From Candidatus Peregrinibacteria bacterium (GTDB lineage Bacteria; Patescibacteriota; Gracilibacteria; UBA1369; LOWO2-01-FULL-3): a stretch of 6,725 bases of DNA. Location of the stretch: positions 1 to 6,725 of the forward strand of contig JACROX010000017.1 in NCBI GenBank assembly GCA_016214225.1, read 5' to 3'. Within the stretch, counting starts at the first letter, position 1, and each line of letters begins with the position of its first letter. The notes under the pieces were generated by a model. That model ran no database searches and was not told where the DNA came from. It saw nothing but the letters and a program-made list of their open reading frames with translations. A program made the translations under genes and the position numbers. Positions 1 to 5,501 of this stretch are shown here, piece after piece.

Positions 1-327
1 GCCGTGCTTTTAACTGTGTTCGGGGATTTGTTCGCGGCAATTATGGGCAAATCTTTCGGTAAAACCATTATCTGGAAGAAAAAAACTTTTGTCGGAACAT
101 TCTCCGGATTCGCGGCAAATATAATTACCGGATTAATTTTGCTCCCCAATCATCTTGCTTTAACTGTTCCAATGGCGATTACGGCAAGTGTCGTGGAGCT
201 TTTAACGCATAAACTTGAGGACAATTTGACTGTTCCTCTTTTCTCCGGGTTTGTCGGACAAATGATTGTGTATTTTTTCGCTCTTCAGATACCAAATGTT
301 GGCTTTAAGATGTTTGGAATTATTTAA
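1..327 (+). CDS. Dolichol kinase/CTP transferase-family membrane protein, C-terminal part (5' end outside window)
   Basis: The reading frame is open from the first base, so the gene starts upstream; 108 residues and a TAA stop are visible. An early GDLFAAIMGKSFGK segment, then KKTFVGTFSGF, then a helix ending VVELLTHKLEDNLTVPL match the conserved layout of the SEC59/dolichol kinase and phytol kinase type of CTP-dependent lipid kinases: G-D-x-x-A-A-x-x-G-x-x-F-G-K, K-(S/T)-x-x-G-(S/T), and E-x(4)-x-D-N-(L/F)-x-V-P. Two to three hydrophobic stretches (about residues 36-50, 55-65 and 80-98) are likely membrane helices. The family phosphorylates polyprenols, phytol or diacylglycerol with CTP; the substrate cannot be told from this fragment. 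A GTG near the left edge is only an internal valine, not a believable start. The family call is fairly secure, the exact activity is not. Confidence 0.75.
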   Translation, partial: AVLLTVFGDLFAAIMGKSFGKTIIWKKKTFVGTFSGFAANIITGLILLPNHLALTVPMAITASVVELLTHKLEDNLTVPLFSGFVGQMIVYFFALQIPNVGFKMFGII

Positions 328-329
328 CA

Positions 330-357
330 TTGAACTTTTTTGTTTTAAGGATACTAT
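330..357 (+). promoter_or_regulatory. Candidate sigma70-type promoter for gdhA
   Basis: TTGAAC (330-335), a 16-bp spacer and TACTAT (352-357) resemble -35 and -10 boxes, each matching four of six consensus bases. Transcription would begin near 364, about 20 nt before the gdhA start. It lies just after the stop of the upstream gene, so gdhA could be transcribed alone. Such boxes occur by chance in AT-rich DNA, so this is tentative. Confidence 0.35.
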
Positions 358-366
358 CTGTACGCG

Positions 367-382
367 AAATTTAATTAAATTT
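367..382. repeat. 16-bp perfect AT palindrome just before the gdhA start codon
   Basis: AAATTTAATTAAATTT reads the same on both strands and ends one base before the ATG at 384-386, where a ribosome binding site would normally lie. It could be an operator half-site pair or simply chance in AT-only sequence. No regulator gene is in view to link with it. Confidence 0.45.
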
Positions 383-383
383 T

Positions 384-1655
384 ATGTTTTTATTCGAAAA
401 TACGCTTAAACAAATTTCAAACGCGGCACGTGTTATGAGCGCCGATAGCGATTTAATCAAAATCTTGTCTTGTCCTCAAAGAAAAATCGAAGTTAATATC
501 CCCATAAAAATGGAGGATGGAACTTTGAAAATTTTTCAAGGATTCAGAGTCCAGCATAATAACTTTCTCGGCCCCTATAAAGGAGGCATTCGTTATCACG
601 AGCAAGTTGATATGGATGAAGTTATCGCTTTGTCGGCTTGGATGACGCTTAAATGCGCTGTCGTTGGAATCCCGTTGGGAGGAGGGAAGGGCGGAATTAT
701 AGTAAATCCAAAGCTTCTTTCCGAGTCGGAACTGGAAAAACTTACGAGAAAATATATAGACTTGATCGCGCCCGTAATAGGCCCTGAAACGGATGTCCCC
801 GCCCCCGATGTAAATACAAATTCAAAAATAATGGCGTGGATAGCGGATGAATATTCAAAACTTGCAGGCAAGGACGCAAAAGGAGTTGTTACGGGGAAAC
901 CTCTTGAAGCGGGTGGAAGTAAAGGTCGTGATTCGGCAACCGCGCAGGGTGGAGTTTATGTCTTAAATAAATACGCGAATGAAATCGGGCTAAAGCCTTC
1001 CGAGACTCGCGTGATTATTCAAGGATTTGGAAACGCCGGTGGAATCGTGGCTAAATTACTTGAAGATATCGGTTATAATATTGTTGGAGTTTCCGATTCC
1101 CAAGGAGGAATTTTCTGTGATAGCGGGATAAATACTTCGGAACTTATGCAGTGTAAAAAAGGGGAAGGCACCGTGAAAGGATGTACTTTGCGTGAAAATA
1201 TAACTCATTTGAAAGACGACGCTAAGTGTGAAGTTGTAACTAATGAAGGAATTTTGGAAAAAGAATGCGATATTTTAGTTTTGGCCGCTTTGGAAAATCA
1301 GATTACAGGGAAAAATGCCGATAATATTAAAGCGAAAATAATTTTGGAATTGGCAAACGGACCTGTTACCCCGGAGGCCGATGAAATTTTGAATAAAAAA
1401 GGAATTGTTGCCATTCCCGATATCTTAGCCAATGCCGGAGGCGTTACGGTCAGTTATTTTGAAATGTTGCAAAATGCGGGAAATAATTATTGGTCAAGCG
1501 AAGATGTCGCGGTAAAGTTGAAAGATACTATGACAAAGGCATGGGAAGAAGTTAGCGCGAATGCAAAAAAATACGGGTGCAATCTGAGGGTTGCCGCTTT
1601 TGTGACAGCCATTGAAAGAATTCAGGGGAAATTTCTGCAACAGGGAAAATCTTGA
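384..1655 (+). CDS. gdhA: Glutamate dehydrogenase (Glu/Leu/Phe/Val dehydrogenase family)
   Basis: A complete 423-residue protein of usual family length that interconverts glutamate with 2-oxoglutarate and ammonia using NAD(H) or NADP(H) in the cytoplasm. The N-terminal substrate domain has GPYKGGIR (Lys66), TLKCA (Lys90), PLGGGKGG with catalytic Lys102, and VPAPDVNT with Asp142. These four are spaced exactly like Lys89, Lys113, Lys125 and Asp165 of the Clostridium symbiosum enzyme. The TGKPLEAGGSKGRDSATAQGG region leads to a Rossmann fold with GFGNAGG (214-220), and the second strand ends in VGVSDSQGG; this does not settle the cofactor. Glu, Leu and Phe dehydrogenases share the fold, but the lysine set favours glutamate. 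ATG 384 gives a normal N-terminus, but there is no Shine-Dalgarno sequence; an AT palindrome sits there instead. The last residues (LQQGKS) and the TGA stop are encoded by a 24-bp repeat that recurs downstream, so the extreme C-terminus may have been altered by a repeat. Confidence 0.95.
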   Translation: MFLFENTLKQISNAARVMSADSDLIKILSCPQRKIEVNIPIKMEDGTLKIFQGFRVQHNNFLGPYKGGIRYHEQVDMDEVIALSAWMTLKCAVVGIPLGGGKGGIIVNPKLLSESELEKLTRKYIDLIAPVIGPETDVPAPDVNTNSKIMAWIADEYSKLAGKDAKGVVTGKPLEAGGSKGRDSATAQGGVYVLNKYANEIGLKPSETRVIIQGFGNAGGIVAKLLEDIGYNIVGVSDSQGGIFCDSGINTSELMQCKKGEGTVKGCTLRENITHLKDDAKCEVVTNEGILEKECDILVLAALENQITGKNADNIKAKIILELANGPVTPEADEILNKKGIVAIPDILANAGGVTVSYFEMLQNAGNNYWSSEDVAVKLKDTMTKAWEEVSANAKKYGCNLRVAAFVTAIERIQGKFLQQGKS

Positions 1656-1661
1656 CCCGCT
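1638..1661. repeat. 24-bp direct repeat, copy 1 (inside the gdhA 3' end)
   Basis: A 24-bp stretch beginning CAACAGGGAAAATCTTGACC is repeated without mismatch at 1782-1805. This copy encodes the last five residues of glutamate dehydrogenase (QQGKS) and its TGA stop, then six bases beyond. The flanking bases differ between the copies (G before and A after here; T before and T after in copy 2), so the repeat ends are sharp. The two copies start 144 bp apart. Confidence 0.9.
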
Positions 1662-1700
1662 AAGAAAATTTTTAGCTCCTGACCGTCGCAAAATTTTCTT
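1662..1700 (+). other. Stem-loop downstream of gdhA (11-bp stem, 17-nt loop)
   Basis: The arms at 1662-1672 and 1690-1700 are perfectly complementary and begin 7 nt after the gdhA stop codon. An alternative, overlapping near-palindrome, GCTAAGAAAATTTTTAGC (1659-1676), could also fold. It is placed where a transcription terminator or 3'-end stabiliser would be, but no run of T follows the right arm, so it is not a standard intrinsic terminator. Confidence 0.5.
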
Positions 1701-1781
1701 GCGTGTCATCCTTCGCCTACACTCAAGACTCGCGGAGCTCGCTTGAGTTCCGGCTGCGGACCGATTTTCTCGCTACTTATT
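1662..1781. other. 120-bp non-coding segment between the direct repeats, with hairpins; possible small mobile or palindromic element
   Basis: The segment lies exactly between the two 24-bp repeat copies and codes for nothing recognisable. It holds an 11-bp perfect inverted repeat (AAGAAAATTTT at 1662-1672 with AAAATTTTCTT at 1690-1700) and a 7-bp one (ACTCAAG at 1721-1727 with CTTGAGT at 1742-1748). Near its right end ATTTTCT (1764-1770) is an inverted copy of AGAAAAT near its left end (1663-1669), a weak hint of terminal inverted repeats. The arrangement resembles a short MITE-like or REP-like element flanked by duplicated sequence. No transposase is present, so the identification is inference. 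Confidence 0.45.
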
Positions 1782-1805
1782 CAACAGGGAAAATCTTGAC
1801 CCGCT
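1782..1805. repeat. 24-bp direct repeat, copy 2 (upstream of ppdK)
   Basis: Identical over 24 bp to 1638-1661. Here the sequence is not part of any recognisable gene. Its last base is the first base of the candidate -35 box of ppdK (TTGATT, 1805-1810), so the repeat ends where the probable native ppdK promoter begins. Confidence 0.9.
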
Positions 1806-1832
1806 TGATTTTTTACAACAAATTCCTATACT
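1805..1832 (+). promoter_or_regulatory. Candidate promoter for ppdK
   Basis: TTGATT (1805-1810) and TATACT (1827-1832) are separated by 16 bp; the -10 box matches five of six consensus bases and the -35 box four. Transcription would begin near 1839. That would exclude the GTG at 1837 as start codon and favour ATG 1861, leaving a leader of about 22 nt. A small inverted repeat, AAGTG-GGG-CACTT (1835-1847), overlaps the predicted start site. Confidence 0.4.
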
Positions 1833-1860
1833 GCAAGTGGGGCACTTAATCCAAAAAACA

Positions 1861-3651
1861 ATGACAATTCCAAGTTCTTCTGTTTCTAAGGCGGATGATT
1901 CTGCCGCTAAGGAACCTCTGAAAAACGATGGATTGCAAGGAAACAAGGAGCTTGCGAACGAGCCGCGCAGCGAGGCGAACAATCTGGCTCCGCCAGTTGT
2001 GAGACGAAGCGAGCTTACAAATAAGGAGCTTGTACGGCGAGGAGGAAGCGACGAAGTTGACGCAGCAAGACGCGTTTTTCAGAAGTTCCCTAATTCAAAA
2101 CAAAAATTTGTTTATTCTTTCAGTGAAGGCGATAAAAGTATGTGCGATCTTTTGGGCGGCAAGGGATCGAATTTGGCGGAAATGACTAAAATCGGCATTC
2201 CCGTGCCTTTTGGGTTTACAATTACAACGGAAGTTTGCAGTTATTTTTCAAAAAACCACGACTATCCGGACGGTTTCGCGGCTCAACTGGAAGAAAATCT
2301 CAATCTTCTTGAAGACAAAATGGAGAAAAAATTGGGAGACAAAAACAATCCGCTTCTCGTTTCCGTCAGAAGCGGCGCGGCCGTTTCAATGCCCGGCATG
2401 ATGGATACGATTTTAAATCTCGGACTTAACGATGAAACCGTGCAAGGACTTATTAAAAATACAAACAATGAAAGATTCGCTTATGACTGCTACAGGAGAT
2501 TTATTCAAATGTTCGGTGATGTCGTGATGGGAGTCGATCATGATCTTTTTGAGGAAGCAATTGAAAAAATAAAAGAAGACGCGGGAGTAAAAATGGATAC
2601 GAAACTCGGCGCCGGTGATTTGAAAAAGCTTGTTGTTATTTTCAAAAAAATCGTTAAGGATAAAGCTGGAAAGGATTTTCCAAATAGTCCTCTCGAGCAA
2701 TTGAAATTGGCAATTGAGGCCGTTTTTAATTCATGGGATAACGAAAGAGCAAGGACTTACCGAAGAATTAACGCGATCAGCGGACTTAAAGGAACCGCTG
2801 TAAATATTCAATCGATGGTTTTTGGAAATATGGGAGATGACAGCGGAACGGGTGTCGCGTTCACTCGAAATCCATCAACGGGAGAAAATAAATTTTACGG
2901 CGAGTTTTTGATTAACGCGCAAGGAGAGGATGTAGTCGCGGGAATTAGAACTCCAAGCCCTATCGCGGAACTTGAAAATGTGAATAAAACCGTTTATGAA
3001 CAGCTCCTCGATGTTAGGGATTTATTGGAAAAACATTATAAAGACATGCAAGATTTGGAGTTTACAATCGAAAAAGGCAAACTCTTTTTATTGCAGACAC
3101 GAAACGGAAAAAGGACAGGAGTCGCCGCCATTAATATCGCTTATGATTTATATAAAGAAGGTCTTTTAACAAAAAATGAAGCACTGCTTAAAATCGATCC
3201 CAAACAACTTACACAGCTTTTGCATCCTCAAATAAAAAAGAGCGCTCAAAGAAATGTTGTCGCGAAAGGGCTTCCGGCTTCTCCCGGAGCGGCATGCGGA
3301 AAAGTTGTTTTTACCGCTGATGATGCCACGGAGTGGGCTACCGAAAAAAATGAAAAAGTGATTTTAGTCAGAAAAGAAACGAGTCCGGATGATATTCAGG
3401 GGATGCATATCGCTCAAGGGATTTTGACTTCAAGAGGCGGAATGACCAGCCACGCCGCTGTTGTGTGCAGAGGCATGGGTAAATGTTGTGTCGCGGGGTG
3501 TACCGATATAATTGTAAATGTTTCCGCGAAGAAAATAATTATAGATGAATTGGTTAGGTCGCGATTGATTTCGGAGCTGAAGGAATCGGACTGTGTCGAA
3601 CGGAGCATATGTTTTTCAATGAAGATCGAATCCCTCTTGTCAGACAAATGA
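1861..3651 (+). CDS. ppdK: Pyruvate, phosphate dikinase, N-terminal fragment of a broken gene (ATP-grasp and phosphohistidine domains)
   Basis: PPDK interconverts pyruvate + ATP + Pi with PEP + AMP + PPi. Family sequence starts only at FVYSFSEGDKSM (2107). It then shows LLGGKGSNLAEM, SVRSGAAVSMPGMMD, the long ATP-grasp segment ending LLQTRNGKRT, the ASPGAA linker and RGGMTSHAAVV with the phosphorylated histidine (codon 3451-3453, equivalent to His455 of the C. symbiosum enzyme). Similarity stops near 3550. The final residues, from about LVRSR on, are out-of-frame reading of the next domain, ending at TGA 3649-3651. The roughly 82 residues before FVYSF are not typical of PPDK, and much of them is coded by repeat-like, GC-richer DNA. 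ATG 1861 is chosen over GTG 1837 because of the promoter position; GTG 1999 is the only ATG or GTG nearer the conserved start. The fragment lacks the PEP/pyruvate-binding barrel, so alone it could at most carry out the nucleotide half-reaction. The domain call is certain; whether it is translated into something useful is not. Confidence 0.88.
   Translation: MTIPSSSVSKADDSAAKEPLKNDGLQGNKELANEPRSEANNLAPPVVRRSELTNKELVRRGGSDEVDAARRVFQKFPNSKQKFVYSFSEGDKSMCDLLGGKGSNLAEMTKIGIPVPFGFTITTEVCSYFSKNHDYPDGFAAQLEENLNLLEDKMEKKLGDKNNPLLVSVRSGAAVSMPGMMDTILNLGLNDETVQGLIKNTNNERFAYDCYRRFIQMFGDVVMGVDHDLFEEAIEKIKEDAGVKMDTKLGAGDLKKLVVIFKKIVKDKAGKDFPNSPLEQLKLAIEAVFNSWDNERARTYRRINAISGLKGTAVNIQSMVFGNMGDDSGTGVAFTRNPSTGENKFYGEFLINAQGEDVVAGIRTPSPIAELENVNKTVYEQLLDVRDLLEKHYKDMQDLEFTIEKGKLFLLQTRNGKRTGVAAINIAYDLYKEGLLTKNEALLKIDPKQLTQLLHPQIKKSAQRNVVAKGLPASPGAACGKVVFTADDATEWATEKNEKVILVRKETSPDDIQGMHIAQGILTSRGGMTSHAAVVCRGMGKCCVAGCTDIIVNVSAKKIIIDELVRSRLISELKESDCVERSICFSMKIESLLSDK
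1941..2080 (+). repeat. Repeat-like, GC-richer insert forming part of the ppdK N-terminal extension
   Basis: By hand count 78 of 140 bases are G or C, against 42 of the 100 bases just before (1841-1940). AAGGAGCTTG occurs twice (1945-1954 and 2023-2032) and GAGCTT three times. CTGGC-TCC-GCCAG (1984-1996) is a perfect short hairpin, and TTGTGAG/CTTACAA (1997-2003 with 2014-2020) is another with one G:T pair. AAGCGAGCT (2007-2015) recurs inverted at 1736-1744 in the upstream spacer. It is read through in frame, giving a charged stretch rich in E, R, S and N (NEPRSEAN, RRSEL, RRGGSDE). This behaves like in-frame palindromic elements such as those of Rickettsia, but I cannot show homology. The exact ends are uncertain. 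Confidence 0.5.
3551..3570 (+). other. Deletion and frameshift junction inside ppdK
   Basis: Up to about 3550 the frame beginning at 1861 gives PPDK sequence (CCVAGCTDIIVNVSAKKIIID). From about 3558 the -1 frame continues the family with VAIDFGAEGIGLCRTEHMFF, preceded in that frame by a TAG stop at 3555-3557. Counting from the catalytic His to the conserved Arg of GLCRTEH gives only about 49 residues, while the C. symbiosum enzyme has 106 (His455 to Arg561). So some 57-65 residues are missing, covering the linker to the C-terminal barrel and its first strand. The net loss is 3n+1 bases. Confidence 0.8.
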
Positions 3652-4535
3652 TTCTGGCAAAGACTTCGGAAGATAGAGTTGTTCCTTTGAAAAAACTTAA
3701 AGAATTTCAAAAAGAAGATTTTGTCGGTATTTTTGAAATAATGGCGGGAATGCCTGTAACTGTGCGTTTACTCGATCCGCCTCTGCATGAATTTTTGCCC
3801 GACAAAGAAAAAGATATTGAACGCCTTGCCGAGGATCTGGGCGTAAGCAAGGAAGATCTGAAAATAACAATTTCAAATTTGCATGAAATAAATCCGATGC
3901 TCGGACATAGAGGATGCAGGCTTGGGATAACTTTTCCCGATATTTATAAAATGCAGATTCAAGCTATTTCCGAAGCATGCATGAAGGTGTCGGATAATGG
4001 CACGGAAGTGAATGTTGAAATAGAAATTCCGCTTGTCGGCAATATAAAAGAGTTTACTTATTTGAGAGATTTGGCGAAAGAAACCATTGGCGAATATGGT
4101 GGCAAGGTTGGTTTTAATTATAAAATCGGAACAATGATCGAGGTGCCGAGAGCGTGTTTAACCGCTGACGAGATAGCGAAGGAAGCTGAATTTTTTTCTT
4201 TTGGAACGAATGATTTAACTCAAATGCCGCTTGGATACACTCGCGATGATGTCGGCAAATTTTTGCCGACGTATCTTGATAGATGCATTTTGGCGATAGA
4301 TCCGATGGCAAGCATTGACCAAAAAGGCGTTGGAAGTTTGATGAAAATTTGCATTGAGCTCGGACGAAAAGAAAAACCCGGACTTGAGATTGGAATATGC
4401 GGCGAGCACGGCGGCGATCCGGATTCAGTCGAGTTCTGCCACAATATCGGACTTAATTATGTGAGCTGCAGCCCTTATCGCGTGCCAATCGCCAGATTGG
4501 CGGCCGCGCAGGCGATGATAAAAAGTCGGAAATAA
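3609..4535 (+). CDS. ppdK: Pyruvate, phosphate dikinase, C-terminal fragment (PEP/pyruvate-binding TIM barrel)
   Basis: This is the second half of the broken ppdK, in the -1 frame relative to the first. It carries RLLDPPLHEFLP (Arg53), HEINPMLGHRGCRLGIT, GTMIEVPRA (Glu178), FFSFGTNDLTQM (Asn201, Asp202) and GICGEHGGDP with the catalytic Cys264. These are equivalent to Arg617, Glu745, Asn768, Asp769 and Cys831 of the C. symbiosum enzyme. The C-terminus (SCSPYRVPIARLAAAQAMI) is complete. Homology begins upstream of ATG 3609, at about 3558; the conserved arginine of GLCRTEH (codon 3597-3599, equivalent to Arg561) would be lost if translation began at the ATG. No ATG, GTG or TTG lies between the TAG at 3555 and that arginine, so an independently translated, active domain is unlikely. 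It overlaps the first fragment by 43 bases. The barrel itself shows no further damage, so the break is recent, or an assembly error, or purifying selection still acts. Confidence 0.88.
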   Translation: MFFNEDRIPLVRQMILAKTSEDRVVPLKKLKEFQKEDFVGIFEIMAGMPVTVRLLDPPLHEFLPDKEKDIERLAEDLGVSKEDLKITISNLHEINPMLGHRGCRLGITFPDIYKMQIQAISEACMKVSDNGTEVNVEIEIPLVGNIKEFTYLRDLAKETIGEYGGKVGFNYKIGTMIEVPRACLTADEIAKEAEFFSFGTNDLTQMPLGYTRDDVGKFLPTYLDRCILAIDPMASIDQKGVGSLMKICIELGRKEKPGLEIGICGEHGGDPDSVEFCHNIGLNYVSCSPYRVPIARLAAAQAMIKSRK

Positions 4536-4622
4536 CTTCCCCCACGTCAAAACAGATTTATTTTGAAAGTGAATTCAGGTGTTTAAAAAAACCGGAATAT
4601 ATGTATTTTGTCTAACAGTCTT

Positions 4623-5501
4623 TTAAATACCCCAATTCAATTTAGTTCTGAGCATTTTGTAATACTTGTTTTTTACGCGAACAAGATAAAGAGAGCGTTT
4701 GCTCCTTCTGAATTTTATTTTGTCGCCGTATTGCAAAATGGTCATGTCTTGGCCATCGAGAGTTAATCCTATTAAAGCCGATTCTTCTTTTCTCTGAGTT
4801 TCAATTGTAATTGTCAGTTGTCTTGTGTCCGGCAAAATTATCGGACGCATGGACAAAGACTTTGGACAAATCGGATTCACCACAAGTCCCTGAATTTGAG
4901 GATGAACAATGGGTCCGCCGGCCGAAAGCGAATGAGCTGTTGAACCTGTCGGCGTTGACACAATCAGCCCGTCAGCTTCGAAACTTACAAGTTTTCTATT
5001 GTTAACTTCCAAATTCATTTTGATAAGACGCGCGAACGCCCCCTGATTTATTACCGCGTCATTTAGCGCCAAATGCGTCTCGATTTTTTCATTTTTTCTG
5101 TAAGTTGTTACGCGTAAAAGAGCTCTTTTATCAATAAAATATTGACCCGCGAATATTTTGTCCAAGCAGTCGAATGTTTTTATGTGATTACACTCGGTTA
5201 AAAACCCGAGAGTCCCCATGTTTACACCGAATACTAAAGTTTTTTTCTTACTCGAACTTCGCGCCGTTTTAAGAAGAGTTCCATCTCCTCCGAGCACAAT
5301 AACCAAATCGCATGAATTTAAAATATCTTCCTTTGAATAACTTTTTTCATTCGCAAAAAGGCTGAAAGAATTTTTATCCAAAAAAATCTTTTTTTTATTT
5401 TTTTTCAAATAATCGTAATTTTTTTTAATAAATTCTTGGGAGTGATCGTTGTCGCGTTTTGTGATTATGCCTATTTTGTCCAACCGGTTTTTATCTTTCA
5501 T
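4623..5501 (-). CDS. nadK: NAD kinase
   Basis: A 292-residue cytoplasmic enzyme that phosphorylates NAD to NADP using ATP or polyphosphate, of usual length for the family. It has the signature LGGDGTLLK (GGDGT at 71-75, catalytic Asp73), FGVNMGTLGFLTE (91-103), ALNDAVIN (145-152), the beta-rich C-terminal domain with EADGLIVSTPTGSTAHSLSAGGP (about 175-197), and LDGQ near 248-251. The frame is open further upstream, but that part lies within the glycosyltransferase gene. The start at 5501 gives the family N-terminus (a short charged lead, then KIGIITK) and overlaps the preceding stop codon as ATGA, typical of coupled translation. Lys-rich runs at 26-38 and 84-87 fit the AT-rich genome. It converges with ppdK across an 87-bp gap with no strong terminator. 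Confidence 0.95.
   Translation of the reverse strand: MKDKNRLDKIGIITKRDNDHSQEFIKKNYDYLKKNKKKIFLDKNSFSLFANEKSYSKEDILNSCDLVIVLGGDGTLLKTARSSSKKKTLVFGVNMGTLGFLTECNHIKTFDCLDKIFAGQYFIDKRALLRVTTYRKNEKIETHLALNDAVINQGAFARLIKMNLEVNNRKLVSFEADGLIVSTPTGSTAHSLSAGGPIVHPQIQGLVVNPICPKSLSMRPIILPDTRQLTITIETQRKEESALIGLTLDGQDMTILQYGDKIKFRRSKRSLYLVRVKNKYYKMLRTKLNWGI

Noticed and set aside
3606..3620. Programmed -1 frameshift at the T run near 3612-3616 joining the two ppdK halves
   Set aside because: The phase does not give a standard X-XXY-YYZ heptamer (the second codon is TCA), and a frameshift would not restore the roughly 60 missing residues.
4547..4566. Inverted repeat TCAAAA/TTTTGA in the convergent gap as a bidirectional terminator
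   Set aside because: The stem is only six bp, nearly all A:T, with no T run directly after it; too weak to call.
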